DNA from: Streptomyces sp. R41
GTDB taxonomy: Bacteria > Actinomycetota > Actinomycetes > Streptomycetales > Streptomycetaceae
DNA length: 64,000 nucleotides
Direction of reading: 5' to 3'
Assembly (NCBI RefSeq): GCF_041053055.1
Contig: NZ_CP163443.1
Location: forward strand, 62,001 to 126,000
The notes under the pieces are model-generated. The model ran no database searches. It was not told the DNA's origin and was given only the letters and a program-made list of their open reading frames with translations. The translations under genes and the position numbers were made by a program. Within the stretch, counting starts at the first letter, position 1. The number at the start of each line of letters is the position of its first letter. Positions 17,656-25,426 of this stretch are shown here, in pieces.

Positions 17656-18111
17656 GTGGATCTGAGACCGGAGTTGTTGCCCCCGCCCGTGAGTCGGCAG
17701 CGGCTGGACGAGGTGTGCGCCGAGGTGGAGCGGATCGCTGACCTGCTGGAAACCCGCCCGGAGGCGGCGGGTGAGGCGATCAAGGCCTTCAACGCGATGA
17801 CCGGGCACGACTACGTGGCCCTCGACTTCGCCGAGTACCACGGCAGCAGGAGCCTGGAAGAGTTCGGCACAGAGGCGGCCCGGCCGGCCCGCCCCGTGGT
17901 CGCGGACATCACCCGGGACGAACTCGTGGAGATCGTCCGCAGACTGCTGACGGTCTCTCCGGAGAGCGACTACTACCTGCGGCTCCTGGAAGCGAACGTG
18001 CCGCATCCCCACGTGATTGACCTGATCTTCCACCCCTCGGACGACCTTCAGGACGCATCTGCGGAGCAGATTGTCGATGCGGCTCTGAAGTACCGACCGA
18101 TCGCACTCTGA
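17656..18111 (+). CDS. colicin/pyocin-type (E9imm-like) bacteriocin immunity protein with N-terminal extension
   Basis: A 151-aa protein from GTG 17656. Residues about 84-151 match the small four-helix immunity family of nuclease colicins and pyocins: ITRDELVEIVRRLLTV, LRLLEANVPHPHVIDLIFHPSDD and EQIVDAALKYRPIAL reproduce the family pattern (HPxxxDLIFxP, EEIVxxxxxYKP). Such proteins bind and block DNase or tRNase toxin tips. Residues 1-80 are an acidic helical extension not needed for that fold. No toxin gene lies next to it, only IS debris, so it looks like an orphan. The family call rests on motif pattern alone. Confidence 0.65.
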   Translation: MDLRPELLPPPVSRQRLDEVCAEVERIADLLETRPEAAGEAIKAFNAMTGHDYVALDFAEYHGSRSLEEFGTEAARPARPVVADITRDELVEIVRRLLTVSPESDYYLRLLEANVPHPHVIDLIFHPSDDLQDASAEQIVDAALKYRPIAL

Positions 18112-18266
18112 ACCCTGCGCAGATGTCAGCCGGCCGTGGCCTGTTGCTCGGCGCGGGCGCGGGTGGTGGGTCAGGAGACTGCAGGTAGCGGCGCAGCATG
18201 GAGGCGTCGAGGTCCTGGCGCTGGAGGTGGGCGGCGAGGTGACACACGTGGCAGCGTCCAGGCGGC

Positions 18267-19439
18267 TCAGCGCACCGTGGCGGCGTCTCGCGGGACGAAC
18301 CGCGTGTAAGGGTGGGCGGGGTCCGGGCTCGGCTCGCCCGGCGGCAGCACGGGAGCGAGCGTCTCGAACACCCGCTCCATCACCTGGTCCGTGTACCCGT
18401 CCATCGTGGCCGATGCCTGGAGCAGCACACCCCCCGCCCGCAGCGAAAGCACCCGGTGGAACGCACCCGAGTCCTCCAGCGCCGCGGCGCCACCCAGCCG
18501 CGCTGCAAGTTCCGCCGGACAGACCGTCACCCAGGCGTAGCCGCGTAGGAACCGCCGGCCTTCGCGCAGGGACGTGCGCCGCCTGCGGCGCAGCACGGTA
18601 TCGAGGTTGGTGAGCTCGTCGAAGTTGTCCCACTCGATGTGGCCGAAGAGGGGGCTGCTCCCATCCAGTGCGGCGTACAGGAAGTCCACCACCGCAGTGC
18701 AGGATGCGGCGTCATCCGGGGAGTTGACGCTGGCCGAAGCCGATGCCCGCCAGATGGAACCGTCATCCATGACGTGATAGGAACTCGCCCGTCCCAGCAC
18801 AGCCATGGTCTCCATGGGACCGATCGCCCCGACCACTCGACCGGCATCGGTGACGGCGAGAACTGGGCCGACGGTGCCAGCCTGAATCTGATGGTGGAGG
18901 AATGCGAGGCCGTCGCTGGTGAGGCGGTGGGCGAAGGCGGCGAACGTGGCCTGTACGGGCGCTGGTAGGCCGTGTACGGGCCGGACTGGCCCTTCTTTGT
19001 GTGACTGGGCCTGGCCGAGTTCCCGGAGCTGTACGCGCGTGACGGCCGTCCCGGCAGGGGGTTCGTCGTTGGGGCCGTGGAAGGTGATCACGCGAGCTGT
19101 GGCGGTGGCGTGGTCGGCCGCGAGCTTTGCCGCCAGGTCGGCCGCCTCGTCATGGCCGGGCCCGTAGGTGTAGACCGTGAGAGTGCCGTGGCCGCGGTGG
19201 ATCAGGGTGGGGATCAGGGTGCGGACGCTGTTGTGCTCGATTGCATCGGGCAGGACTATCTCGTCCTTGTGCTCGGACCAGCGCTGGTCCTTGTCGTAGG
19301 GGAGGAACGTGCCGGTGCCGGCGACGCGGACGATGTCGGTGAAGAGGCCGGGATCGAGGGCGCCGGGGTGGACGGGGCCGATCGTCGGCACGTACGGCAC
19401 AGCTACGACAGGCTGCAACCAGTCCCACTTCAAGCGCAT
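18267..19439 (-). CDS. hypothetical protein, about 390 aa
   Basis: A soluble protein starting MRLKWDWLQPVVAVPYVPT at ATG 19439 (a longer frame to 19466 adds nine residues). Features: TLTVYTYGPGHDEAADLAAKL about residues 90-110, a GPVLAVTDAGRVVGAIGPMETM beta segment about 205, and SPLFGHIEWDNFDEL about 280. No family or catalytic motif recognised. It runs convergent to the immunity gene and in the same direction as the XRE regulator, 96 bp downstream of it, so an operon is possible. The spacer 18112-18266 has only a short minus-strand frame that I do not call. Confidence 0.65.
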   Translation of the reverse strand: MRLKWDWLQPVVAVPYVPTIGPVHPGALDPGLFTDIVRVAGTGTFLPYDKDQRWSEHKDEIVLPDAIEHNSVRTLIPTLIHRGHGTLTVYTYGPGHDEAADLAAKLAADHATATARVITFHGPNDEPPAGTAVTRVQLRELGQAQSHKEGPVRPVHGLPAPVQATFAAFAHRLTSDGLAFLHHQIQAGTVGPVLAVTDAGRVVGAIGPMETMAVLGRASSYHVMDDGSIWRASASASVNSPDDAASCTAVVDFLYAALDGSSPLFGHIEWDNFDELTNLDTVLRRRRRTSLREGRRFLRGYAWVTVCPAELAARLGGAAALEDSGAFHRVLSLRAGGVLLQASATMDGYTDQVMERVFETLAPVLPPGEPSPDPAHPYTRFVPRDAATVR

Positions 19440-19535
19440 GGCACTCACGCTACTCGCCTGGCGCACAGGGCTCAGGCCCCGGCGCGTTCGGCGGATTCCA
19501 CGCGACCATGCAGGGGGCCTTTCTCTGCTCTGGGG

Positions 19536-20297
19536 TCAGGCTTCGGGGCGTCGGTCGTAGGCGGCGAGCGTCGCCTTGTTCGTCGACGCGTCCTGAAAGA
19601 CAAGCTCCCACGGGCCGGTGTTCACATCGAACTCCTTGCCGAACCCGACCCACTTGCCCGTCATACGGCGGCCGGTCGGCTCGACGAGCAGCTGAATCGC
19701 GCCGTGGTAGCGGGCTCCGCGGTAGTAACCCTCGGATGCCGTCTGCTCCGTCCACGTGCCGGTAGCGACGTGACCCTCTATCTCCAGATCCATCGTCAGC
19801 GGCGAGTCCGACGAGCCGGGCAGGGAGCGCACCGTGAGCCGGTTGCCGTGCTGCAGGATCACCGCGTAGTGCAGACCCGTGAAAGCGGAGTCACGGCCGC
19901 TGGAGAAGTACTCGTACCGCGACAACCACACCCCCGAGTAGTTGCGTGACGAGGTCTGCGGCACTCCCTGCGGCGCGTTCACCGCGGGGCCAACGCCGTT
20001 GGCTCCTGCTTCCATGTCGTGCCCGCCGTGGCCGTCGTCAGAGACGCGCGCCAGGGGGACGGTGACGGTGAAGCCGAGCGATTCGATGGGCAGGCCGGTG
20101 ACGTCCTCAAGGGCGCGGGCGTAGACCGGTCGGGGTGAGGTAGTGGTGCCGGCTTCCCAGCGCTGCACCAGTCTCTTGTTCGCATCGTTGGGGACACCTG
20201 CGCGGGCGCCGGCCTCACGGACCGCGCGGGCGAAGTCGTCTTGGGACAGGAGCATGCCCATACGTACTGCTCGCAGGGCGCTGTTCGGTGTGGCCAT
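19536..20297 (-). CDS. XRE-family transcriptional regulator with C-terminal beta-rich sensor-like domain
   Basis: A 253-aa protein. Residues 5-75 form a helix-turn-helix of the XRE type (ALRAVRMGMLLSQDDFARAV, VQRWEAGTTTSPRPVY, LEDVTGLP). The C-terminal part (about 118-250) is beta-strand rich, NYSGVWLSRYEYFSSG then LTGKW-like RRMTGKWVGFGKEFDVNTGPW, a barrel-like module that could bind a ligand. ATG 20297 is chosen because family members begin at this MxxPNxALR pattern. Divergent from the plus-strand genes beginning at 20415. The 117-bp gap probably carries the operator for both. Confidence 0.8.
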   Translation of the reverse strand: MATPNSALRAVRMGMLLSQDDFARAVREAGARAGVPNDANKRLVQRWEAGTTTSPRPVYARALEDVTGLPIESLGFTVTVPLARVSDDGHGGHDMEAGANGVGPAVNAPQGVPQTSSRNYSGVWLSRYEYFSSGRDSAFTGLHYAVILQHGNRLTVRSLPGSSDSPLTMDLEIEGHVATGTWTEQTASEGYYRGARYHGAIQLLVEPTGRRMTGKWVGFGKEFDVNTGPWELVFQDASTNKATLAAYDRRPEA

Positions 20298-20414
20298 ACG
20301 AGCACGGTAGACCTCGGCCGCTCGGAATGACACCGAAATGACACCCCCGATGTCGCCGGTTTGACGCCTGCACTGACGCCGCGCAGCCCACCGTGACGGG
20401 GCCACCTTGAATCC

Positions 20415-20594
20415 GTGACCGATACAGGCAGCGACAGCATGCACCCAGGTCTGACCATCACGGTCTACCGAGTCGACCCCGAGACGATGAAGCGCACCCC
20501 CGTCTACTCCCGCTCGCTCTCGCCCGCCGACGAGCCCGTATTCAGCCTGGCCTTCCCGCCGTGCCGCTGCTTCCGCTGCACGAAAGGCGGCTGA
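20415..20594 (+). CDS. small Cys-rich hypothetical protein
   Basis: 59 aa from GTG 20415: TITVYRVDPETMKRTP, then LAFPPCRCFRCTKGG at the end. The terminal CRCFRC cluster suggests metal binding. Proteins of this size with a PPCxCxxC tail are frequent beside XRE regulators in Streptomyces (from memory). It is divergent from the XRE gene and 4 bp upstream of the next small gene, so the two are probably co-transcribed. Confidence 0.6.
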   Translation: MTDTGSDSMHPGLTITVYRVDPETMKRTPVYSRSLSPADEPVFSLAFPPCRCFRCTKGG

Positions 20595-20598
20595 CCGG

Positions 20599-20799
20599 AT
20601 GAGCCCGATGTGGGACGACAAGCCCGAGCACACGGAAGGGATCTGCGTCGCCTGCGGCCAGCACACCGATAACGGCATAGTTCGCTGGCTGCCCCGCACG
20701 TCCGGACCCGACGTCCGCCTGATCGTCCACGCAGAGGGCAACGAGTGCTGGCCCAAGCAACCCGTGGAGCCCATCCGGCTGGCCAGCTCCGGCCTTTGA
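20599..20799 (+). CDS. small hypothetical protein with CxxC
   Basis: 66 aa from ATG 20599, four bases after the previous stop. Contains ICVACGQHTDNGIVRWLPR and a later Cys (NECWPK), a possible zinc site. Same direction as the aaRS-like gene 120 bp downstream. Unknown function, probably part of the XRE-divergent cluster. Confidence 0.55.
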   Translation: MSPMWDDKPEHTEGICVACGQHTDNGIVRWLPRTSGPDVRLIVHAEGNECWPKQPVEPIRLASSGL

Positions 20800-20918
20800 G
20801 ACCCCGCCCTCGTACCCCGTGGCTCCTGAGGGCGGGCGGCCCAGTAAGCCCGATCAGAGCGGCGCACACATCGAAGCCGGTGCCGCCGTCCTGTCTATCC
20901 ACAGAGGGGGAATGAACG

Positions 20919-22031
20919 GTGTCTCTGCACCCTGTCTCACCCAACACGGTGCTCGCCAACGCGCTCACGAGCGCCGAGGATGTTCTCGCACCATGCATTC
21001 GCAATACGCCGCCCGACCGCGTCGTGTTCGTCGTGGGCACTCAGATCAACGGCGCGCCGCACCTGGGAACTTCGCTCGTGCAGTCCCTCAGCTTCGCCGC
21101 TGCGGCGCGCGTCCGCGACCGCTTCGCGTTACCTGTCGAGGTGCACTTCGGCGCCCTCGACAACGCGCCGCACGAGGTCATCACCGACCCGGCATCGGGC
21201 CACAGCTACCAACGCGCCTACGCGCACGCGCTCGGCGAGGACGCCCTGGCCGCGGACGTCGATGAGATGTACCGGCCGCTGTTCGCCGAACTGTCCGAGC
21301 GGCTGCACGTGCCTTACTCGATCGAGATGTACTCGCAGCAGCAGGCCGGCGAGCACTTCCGGCGAACGTGGCTTCGCACGCATCGACGCATCAACGCTGC
21401 TCGCTGGTGGCTCGCCCCCTCGACGGGTGTGCCGCACGTGCGCGTCCCCTGCCCGCAGCCCGGGTGCGGATGGGCAGAGAAGTACGCCGAGCGGACCTGC
21501 ATTCGCACGAGCGGCGACGAGCGCGCCGAAGTGAGCTCAGTCTGCCTGCATCACGGCCCGTATGAGGTCACCATCGAGCCGACCCGAGGCGGTTACCTCG
21601 ACCTCGCAACGCTGTATCGGAATCTCGTCAAAGAGTTGTCTCTCGCCGGGTCCCCGGGGCGCCTGTACGTCATGGTGAAGGGCGGCGACTGGGTGTTCGG
21701 CTCGCAGCTCGTCGACGGCGCACTGCAGGCAGTCGGGCTCACGCCGGGGCAGCGGCCGGCGCGGCTATTCTGCCCGCAGGTCGTCACGGACACGGGCGCG
21801 AAGCTATCGAAGTCCCTCATACGAGACGGTCTCGCCGACTTGCCCGACGGCTCCGCCCCTTGGATGCTCGACACCCGACTCTGGTCAGGATCGTTGTCCG
21901 ACTACGCCGAGCAGCTGCTCGGCATGGCCGAGGTGCTGCTGTCGAACCCCCGGCACTTCTTCCGCTCGTACTCGGCCGGCGAACTCGGCCGCCTGATGAC
22001 AACAGCCACTAGGAGCGTTCCCGCCTCATGA
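20919..22031 (+). CDS. stand-alone class I aminoacyl-tRNA synthetase-like protein (catalytic domain only)
   Basis: 370 aa from GTG 20919 behind AGAGGGGG. The class I signatures are clear: INGAPHLGT (HIGH-type, residues 43-51) and AKLSKSL (KMSKS, about 294-300). The pocket-like segment MVKGGDWVFGSQLVDGAL lies about 252-269. A Cys/His cluster (C178, C183, C194, C209, H211/H212) lies in the insertion where class I lysyl- and methionyl-type enzymes often bind zinc. After KMSKS only ~70 residues remain, so no anticodon-binding domain is present. It should activate an amino acid or similar acid with ATP. The acceptor need not be a tRNA. It overlaps the ASCH gene by 4 nt, implying shared function. 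Confidence 0.75.
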   Translation: MSLHPVSPNTVLANALTSAEDVLAPCIRNTPPDRVVFVVGTQINGAPHLGTSLVQSLSFAAAARVRDRFALPVEVHFGALDNAPHEVITDPASGHSYQRAYAHALGEDALAADVDEMYRPLFAELSERLHVPYSIEMYSQQQAGEHFRRTWLRTHRRINAARWWLAPSTGVPHVRVPCPQPGCGWAEKYAERTCIRTSGDERAEVSSVCLHHGPYEVTIEPTRGGYLDLATLYRNLVKELSLAGSPGRLYVMVKGGDWVFGSQLVDGALQAVGLTPGQRPARLFCPQVVTDTGAKLSKSLIRDGLADLPDGSAPWMLDTRLWSGSLSDYAEQLLGMAEVLLSNPRHFFRSYSAGELGRLMTTATRSVPAS

Positions 22032-22384
22032 AGGAAACCGCCGCTCGCGTCCACGAGCTGAACCTGTACCGCCGGTACTTCGACCTCGTCGCAGCCGGCC
22101 GCAAGACGATCGAGGTGCGGGTGCGGTACCCACACCTCAAGGACCTCACCGCCAGCGACGTGATCCGCTTCCGAATCAAGGGCACCGAAGAGACGTGCGA
22201 AGTACTCGTGCGGCGGGTCACCGCGTATGACGACTTCGAGGCGCTGCTCGACGGCGAGGGACCAGTGAACGTCAACCCGACCGCGAGCCGCAACGAACAG
22301 CTCGCGAACATTCGAAGTATCTATGGCCCTGAAAAGGAAGCGCTCGGCGCTCTCGCGATCGATATCGAGCTCATCGCATCGTGA
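22028..22384 (+). CDS. ASCH domain protein
   Basis: 118 aa, ATG overlapping the preceding stop (ATGA at 22028). The ASCH pattern is strong: LNLYRRYFDLVAAGRKTIEVRV (residues 11-32) with K26, T27 and E29 at the positions of the GxKTxExR active-site/RNA-binding motif, then DVIRFRIK and CEVLVRRVTAYDDFEALL. ASCH proteins resemble PUA domains and include RNA binders and the N4-acetylcytidine amidohydrolase YqfB. Coupling to an aaRS-like enzyme suggests an RNA or acyl-adenylate product as substrate (inference). The reading frame is complete. Confidence 0.8.
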   Translation: MKETAARVHELNLYRRYFDLVAAGRKTIEVRVRYPHLKDLTASDVIRFRIKGTEETCEVLVRRVTAYDDFEALLDGEGPVNVNPTASRNEQLANIRSIYGPEKEALGALAIDIELIAS

Positions 22385-23014
22385 GCCCAGGAGCCTGACA
22401 CGCACGATGAGCCCCGGCCGGCGGCTGGTTCCCTGCCGGGGCTCTCAGCTGCCCTCAGGCGGGCCTGGGGCGAGGAGCAGGGAGTTCCCACTGCGCATCG
22501 TCGTCGACACCGTCGACACCAGCGACACGGCCTCGATCATGCTCTGTGCCGACGAACACCGGTGGGCGGAGGCCCGGTTCCCGCGCAGCAAGGGCGCCGT
22601 CGCCATCGGCGAGACCCCCTATGTGAGGGACGACGTCGTGCGGGACTCCCCGCCACCTGGTTGATCTCTGCATGACGAGTACAGCGCGGCCCAGCACACT
22701 CGTTGCTGCCCCTGTGCCGCGACCGCGCAGCGGCCCGACCATGACGCCGTGGTGGGGACGCCCCTGTCTCGACCCGCCAAGGTCTCCGACGTGGTCGGTA
22801 GTCTCAGCCCCGGACAGATCGTCGCGATCGAGTGCACGGTCTCACGCTCGTCCAGACCGCAAAGACGCTGGAATCGTGGGCGTGACAGTAGAGGTCGTCG
22901 GGATCGCGAGGCGATGACGGAAGCCGATGTCCGGCCGGAGTTCCGTGCGGCCGCATAGCAGCGGCGAAGTTAGCGGCCAGCCCGAGTCTCGCCTCACGCG
23001 GCAACGTCATTCCC
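22385..23014. other. gene-poor stretch
   Basis: Several overlapping open frames exist on both strands but none has a ribosome site or recognisable protein. The plus-strand segment 22485-22660 (IVVDTVDTSDTASIMLCADEHRW) has the most coding-like composition and may be a decayed gene. Nothing here is called. Confidence 0.4.
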
Positions 23015-23250
23015 AGGCGAGTTGCCCTCTCTGGAACGATGCCGGAGTGTGGCAGCGCCTACGCAAGGTGCTGCTTCGGCCCGGCCTCGGTCGACCGGCT
23101 GTGATCACCGACGGCCATGGCACCCCGCTCGCGGTGCTGTCGACCGACGGCAACCGCAACGGCGTCACCCAGCTACTGCCTTGCTCGACACGATCCCGCC
23201 GGTCCGCCGCTGGGTAGGCCGTCCCCGCCGCCTAGGGCGCGCCACCAGCA
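23015..23250 (+). pseudogene. IS5-family transposase relic
   Basis: The plus strand reads CPLWNDAGVWQRLRKVLL, then ITDGHGTPLAVLSTDGNRNGVTQLLP, then after a frameshift LLDTIPPVRRWVGRPRR. These are the familiar pieces of a Streptomyces IS5 transposase, but about 40 residues with the first catalytic Asp between the first and second piece are deleted. Confidence 0.75.
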
Positions 23251-23350
23251 GGGTTGGAAACCACAATCCCAGAGGCTGAAAATGATGTCCGCAGCTGTGT
23301 TCGGAAGTGGAGGAGGGTGCTGATCACACCAGCCGCGGGTGTTCTGCCCT

Positions 23351-23791
23351 TCACTCGTACCGGCCAGATTCCTTGTGCCAGTCGTAGTTGGAGCGCTGCC
23401 AGTTGCCCATCCCCGTGATGAAGTACTCGACGCCTGGTTGGCCGGTGTCAGACAGGAGCCGGTATTCGTCGGTCGCCTGCAGGAGTTCTGCGTGGTCCTG
23501 GAAGCGCCGCACAGCGGCGTGGAGTTGTTCCCTGCTCCTAGCGAGGACCTCCTCGAGACTCGGCCCTGACCGCTCCCGGATGATCACATGGTCGTGGAAT
23601 CCGCCGCTCTCCTTCTCCTTCTTTGCACTGAACGCGTCGTTCACCTGGGCGACGATGTCGCCCAGGTGCTCGCGCAAGCGATTCACCGGTGCCGTCGACT
23701 GGATGGACTCGGGAATCCCGAAGTGCCATCCACGCTCCAGTAGGTCGAGGTACACCGGCGCCCCACCGGCGATGGGGCGCAGTGCACACAT
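23351..23791 (-). CDS. hypothetical protein, about 146 aa
   Basis: A soluble, charged protein: VYLDLLERGWHFGIPESIQ, a helix LREHLGDIVAQVNDAFSAKKEKESG, FHDHVIIRERSGPSLEEVLARS, and a C-terminal YFITGMGNWQRSNYDWHKESGRYE. ATG 23791 gives 146 aa. The internal GTG at VYLDLLERGW, preceded by GGTGGGG, is also plausible. No family recognised. It lies downstream of the PAP2 gene on the same strand (41-bp gap). Confidence 0.55.
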   Translation of the reverse strand: MCALRPIAGGAPVYLDLLERGWHFGIPESIQSTAPVNRLREHLGDIVAQVNDAFSAKKEKESGGFHDHVIIRERSGPSLEEVLARSREQLHAAVRRFQDHAELLQATDEYRLLSDTGQPGVEYFITGMGNWQRSNYDWHKESGRYE

Positions 23792-23832
23792 AGCCCGGGA
23801 AGCGCTCAGCCCACAACCTGATGCACCATGAC

Positions 23833-25224
23833 TCAAACCAGCTCGGGCTGCGGTTCCGGTTGCTGCGCTGGTGCCGCATTCGGATCCCACAGCTTGGTGG
23901 TCCGCACGTAGCCGTGGACCACTGAGGTCATCGCCAGAATGAGAAGTGGTCCAAACACCCACGGGTGTTTGGCCATCTCCATCGGCAGATAGCGATATGA
24001 CACCAAGAGCGCGGCGAAGACCGTCGCACCGTAGGCGACCAGCTGGATTCCTGGCCGGTCCCAGCCACGGTCGAGCGAGCGCATCGCCGCCTCGATCGTG
24101 AGAGCAAACACCACACCGGCAACGAGATCCGCGCCGTAGTGGTAGCCGAATCCGAGCGTCGCGCTCAGCGTGGCAATGAGCCAGAACGCGCCTGCGAATC
24201 GCAGAAGCCGTGGACCCTTGCGGGAATGAATGAAGAGCGAGGTGGCCCACGCCGTGTGCAGGCTGGGCATGCAGTTGCGTGGGGTGATCTGGTCGAACGG
24301 GATCTGGTGCGGGGTGTAGATCGGCGGCGGCATGTCCGGCCACAGGTTGGCCACCGCCCAGTGGCCGCCGTCGGCGCCGTAGGCGAAGACCGGTCCGACC
24401 ACCGGGAAGAGCATGTAGATGCCGGGCCCGAGCAGGCCGATGACCAGAAAGGTGCGCACCAGATGGTGGCCCGGGAAGCGACGCTCGACCGCCACGTTAC
24501 GCAGCTGGTACAGCGCGAAGATCGCCGCTGCCAGCGGGAGCTGACCATAGACACCGGCGAGAACATGGGAACCGATCGGGCCGATGGCCTCGACAATCCG
24601 CCCTGCCAGCCACGACGGGTTGCCCAGCGCGTGATCGGCGGTTGCCACGTACTGGTCGAGCACCGCCGGGCGGGTCTTCGACGTGATGAGCAGCCAGGTA
24701 TCGCCAGTCTTGTGGCCGGCCACCAGCAGCAGGCCCAGCCCGACACCCTTCAGCAGCAGGACACGTTCCCGGCCGGTGCGGCGCGTGACAGCGATGACCG
24801 CATAGCCCAAAATCACCCACAACGCGCCGTTGCCGAAGTTCATCCTGGCGTCGACCGCCCACCGCACCAGCCAGAAGGCGACGTCGATGCCGATCGCGAC
24901 ACCAGCCGCGATGAACCGTTGCCGCCAGGTGAGCACCACCATCATCAACGCCATACCGGCGTACAACAGCGGCCCCGAATGGGGGGCGAATATCACCTCT
25001 CGCACCTGGTTGGTGATCGGCCCCGGCAGGCCGTAGCGGCGCGCGGCGATCTCCAGCGTGATGAGGAATCCGAGAGCCGCCACACCGGCCATGGCCCACA
25101 GCATCGCCCGCCGTTGACGCCACGCGGCGAACGTAATTCTGCAGGTTATTCGCGAAAACACCCGCAACGCTATAGATATCAATTGTTCGGCCGATTTGTT
25201 AGATGTTAGGTAGATGGGTAACAC
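23833..25224 (-). CDS. PAP2-superfamily integral membrane protein (AUR1-like)
   Basis: Up to 463 aa with about ten hydrophobic segments. Two PAP2 signatures face the catalytic site: NCMPSLHTAW (C2, nucleophile-assisting His, about residue 315) and GFGYHYGADLVAG (C3, His and Asp, about 357). The arrangement and length match AUR1/inositolphosphotransferase-type PAP2 enzymes, which move phosphate or phospho-inositol head groups between lipids. The C-terminus is Pro/Gln-rich and probably cytoplasmic. The start is uncertain. GTG 25224 opens the frame in AT-richer DNA that may be promoter, while GTG at VFSRIT or ATG 25104 would also precede the first membrane helix. Confidence 0.8.
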   Translation of the reverse strand: MLPIYLTSNKSAEQLISIALRVFSRITCRITFAAWRQRRAMLWAMAGVAALGFLITLEIAARRYGLPGPITNQVREVIFAPHSGPLLYAGMALMMVVLTWRQRFIAAGVAIGIDVAFWLVRWAVDARMNFGNGALWVILGYAVIAVTRRTGRERVLLLKGVGLGLLLVAGHKTGDTWLLITSKTRPAVLDQYVATADHALGNPSWLAGRIVEAIGPIGSHVLAGVYGQLPLAAAIFALYQLRNVAVERRFPGHHLVRTFLVIGLLGPGIYMLFPVVGPVFAYGADGGHWAVANLWPDMPPPIYTPHQIPFDQITPRNCMPSLHTAWATSLFIHSRKGPRLLRFAGAFWLIATLSATLGFGYHYGADLVAGVVFALTIEAAMRSLDRGWDRPGIQLVAYGATVFAALLVSYRYLPMEMAKHPWVFGPLLILAMTSVVHGYVRTTKLWDPNAAPAQQPEPQPELV

Positions 25225-25348
25225 GGAACGCCGGCCGCGGTCAGGGCGTCGATGACGCCGTGAAGGCGGGCGGCCTTGATGTCGTGTACAGCGCCGGACG
25301 GTCCCGGCGACGCCCAGCGCCGTGCGCCCGCGGGGGTTGCTCCGACCG

Positions 25349-25391
25349 AAGGGGACCGTCCCACACCGTCTCGGTGTGGGACGGTCCCCTT
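25349..25391. terminator. strong hairpin terminator
   Basis: A perfect 20-bp stem (25349-25368 with 25372-25391) and a 3-base TCT loop, with AA before and TT after on both strands. It lies 36 bp beyond the stop of the endonuclease-type gene at 25427 (minus strand), whose transcript it should end, and upstream of the PAP2 gene. Confidence 0.85.
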
Positions 25392-25426
25392 CATGCGTGC
25401 GGTCCGCTGCCCGGACAGCCCGGCGC

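Noticed and set aside
17909..18247. Minus-strand frame between the immunity gene and 18267
   Set aside because: Only the first ~45 residues look protein-like; the rest is antisense to the immunity gene and no ribosome site is present.
22404..22742. Overlapping frames on both strands after the ASCH gene
   Set aside because: No ribosome site, no family pattern and weak coding composition on either strand.
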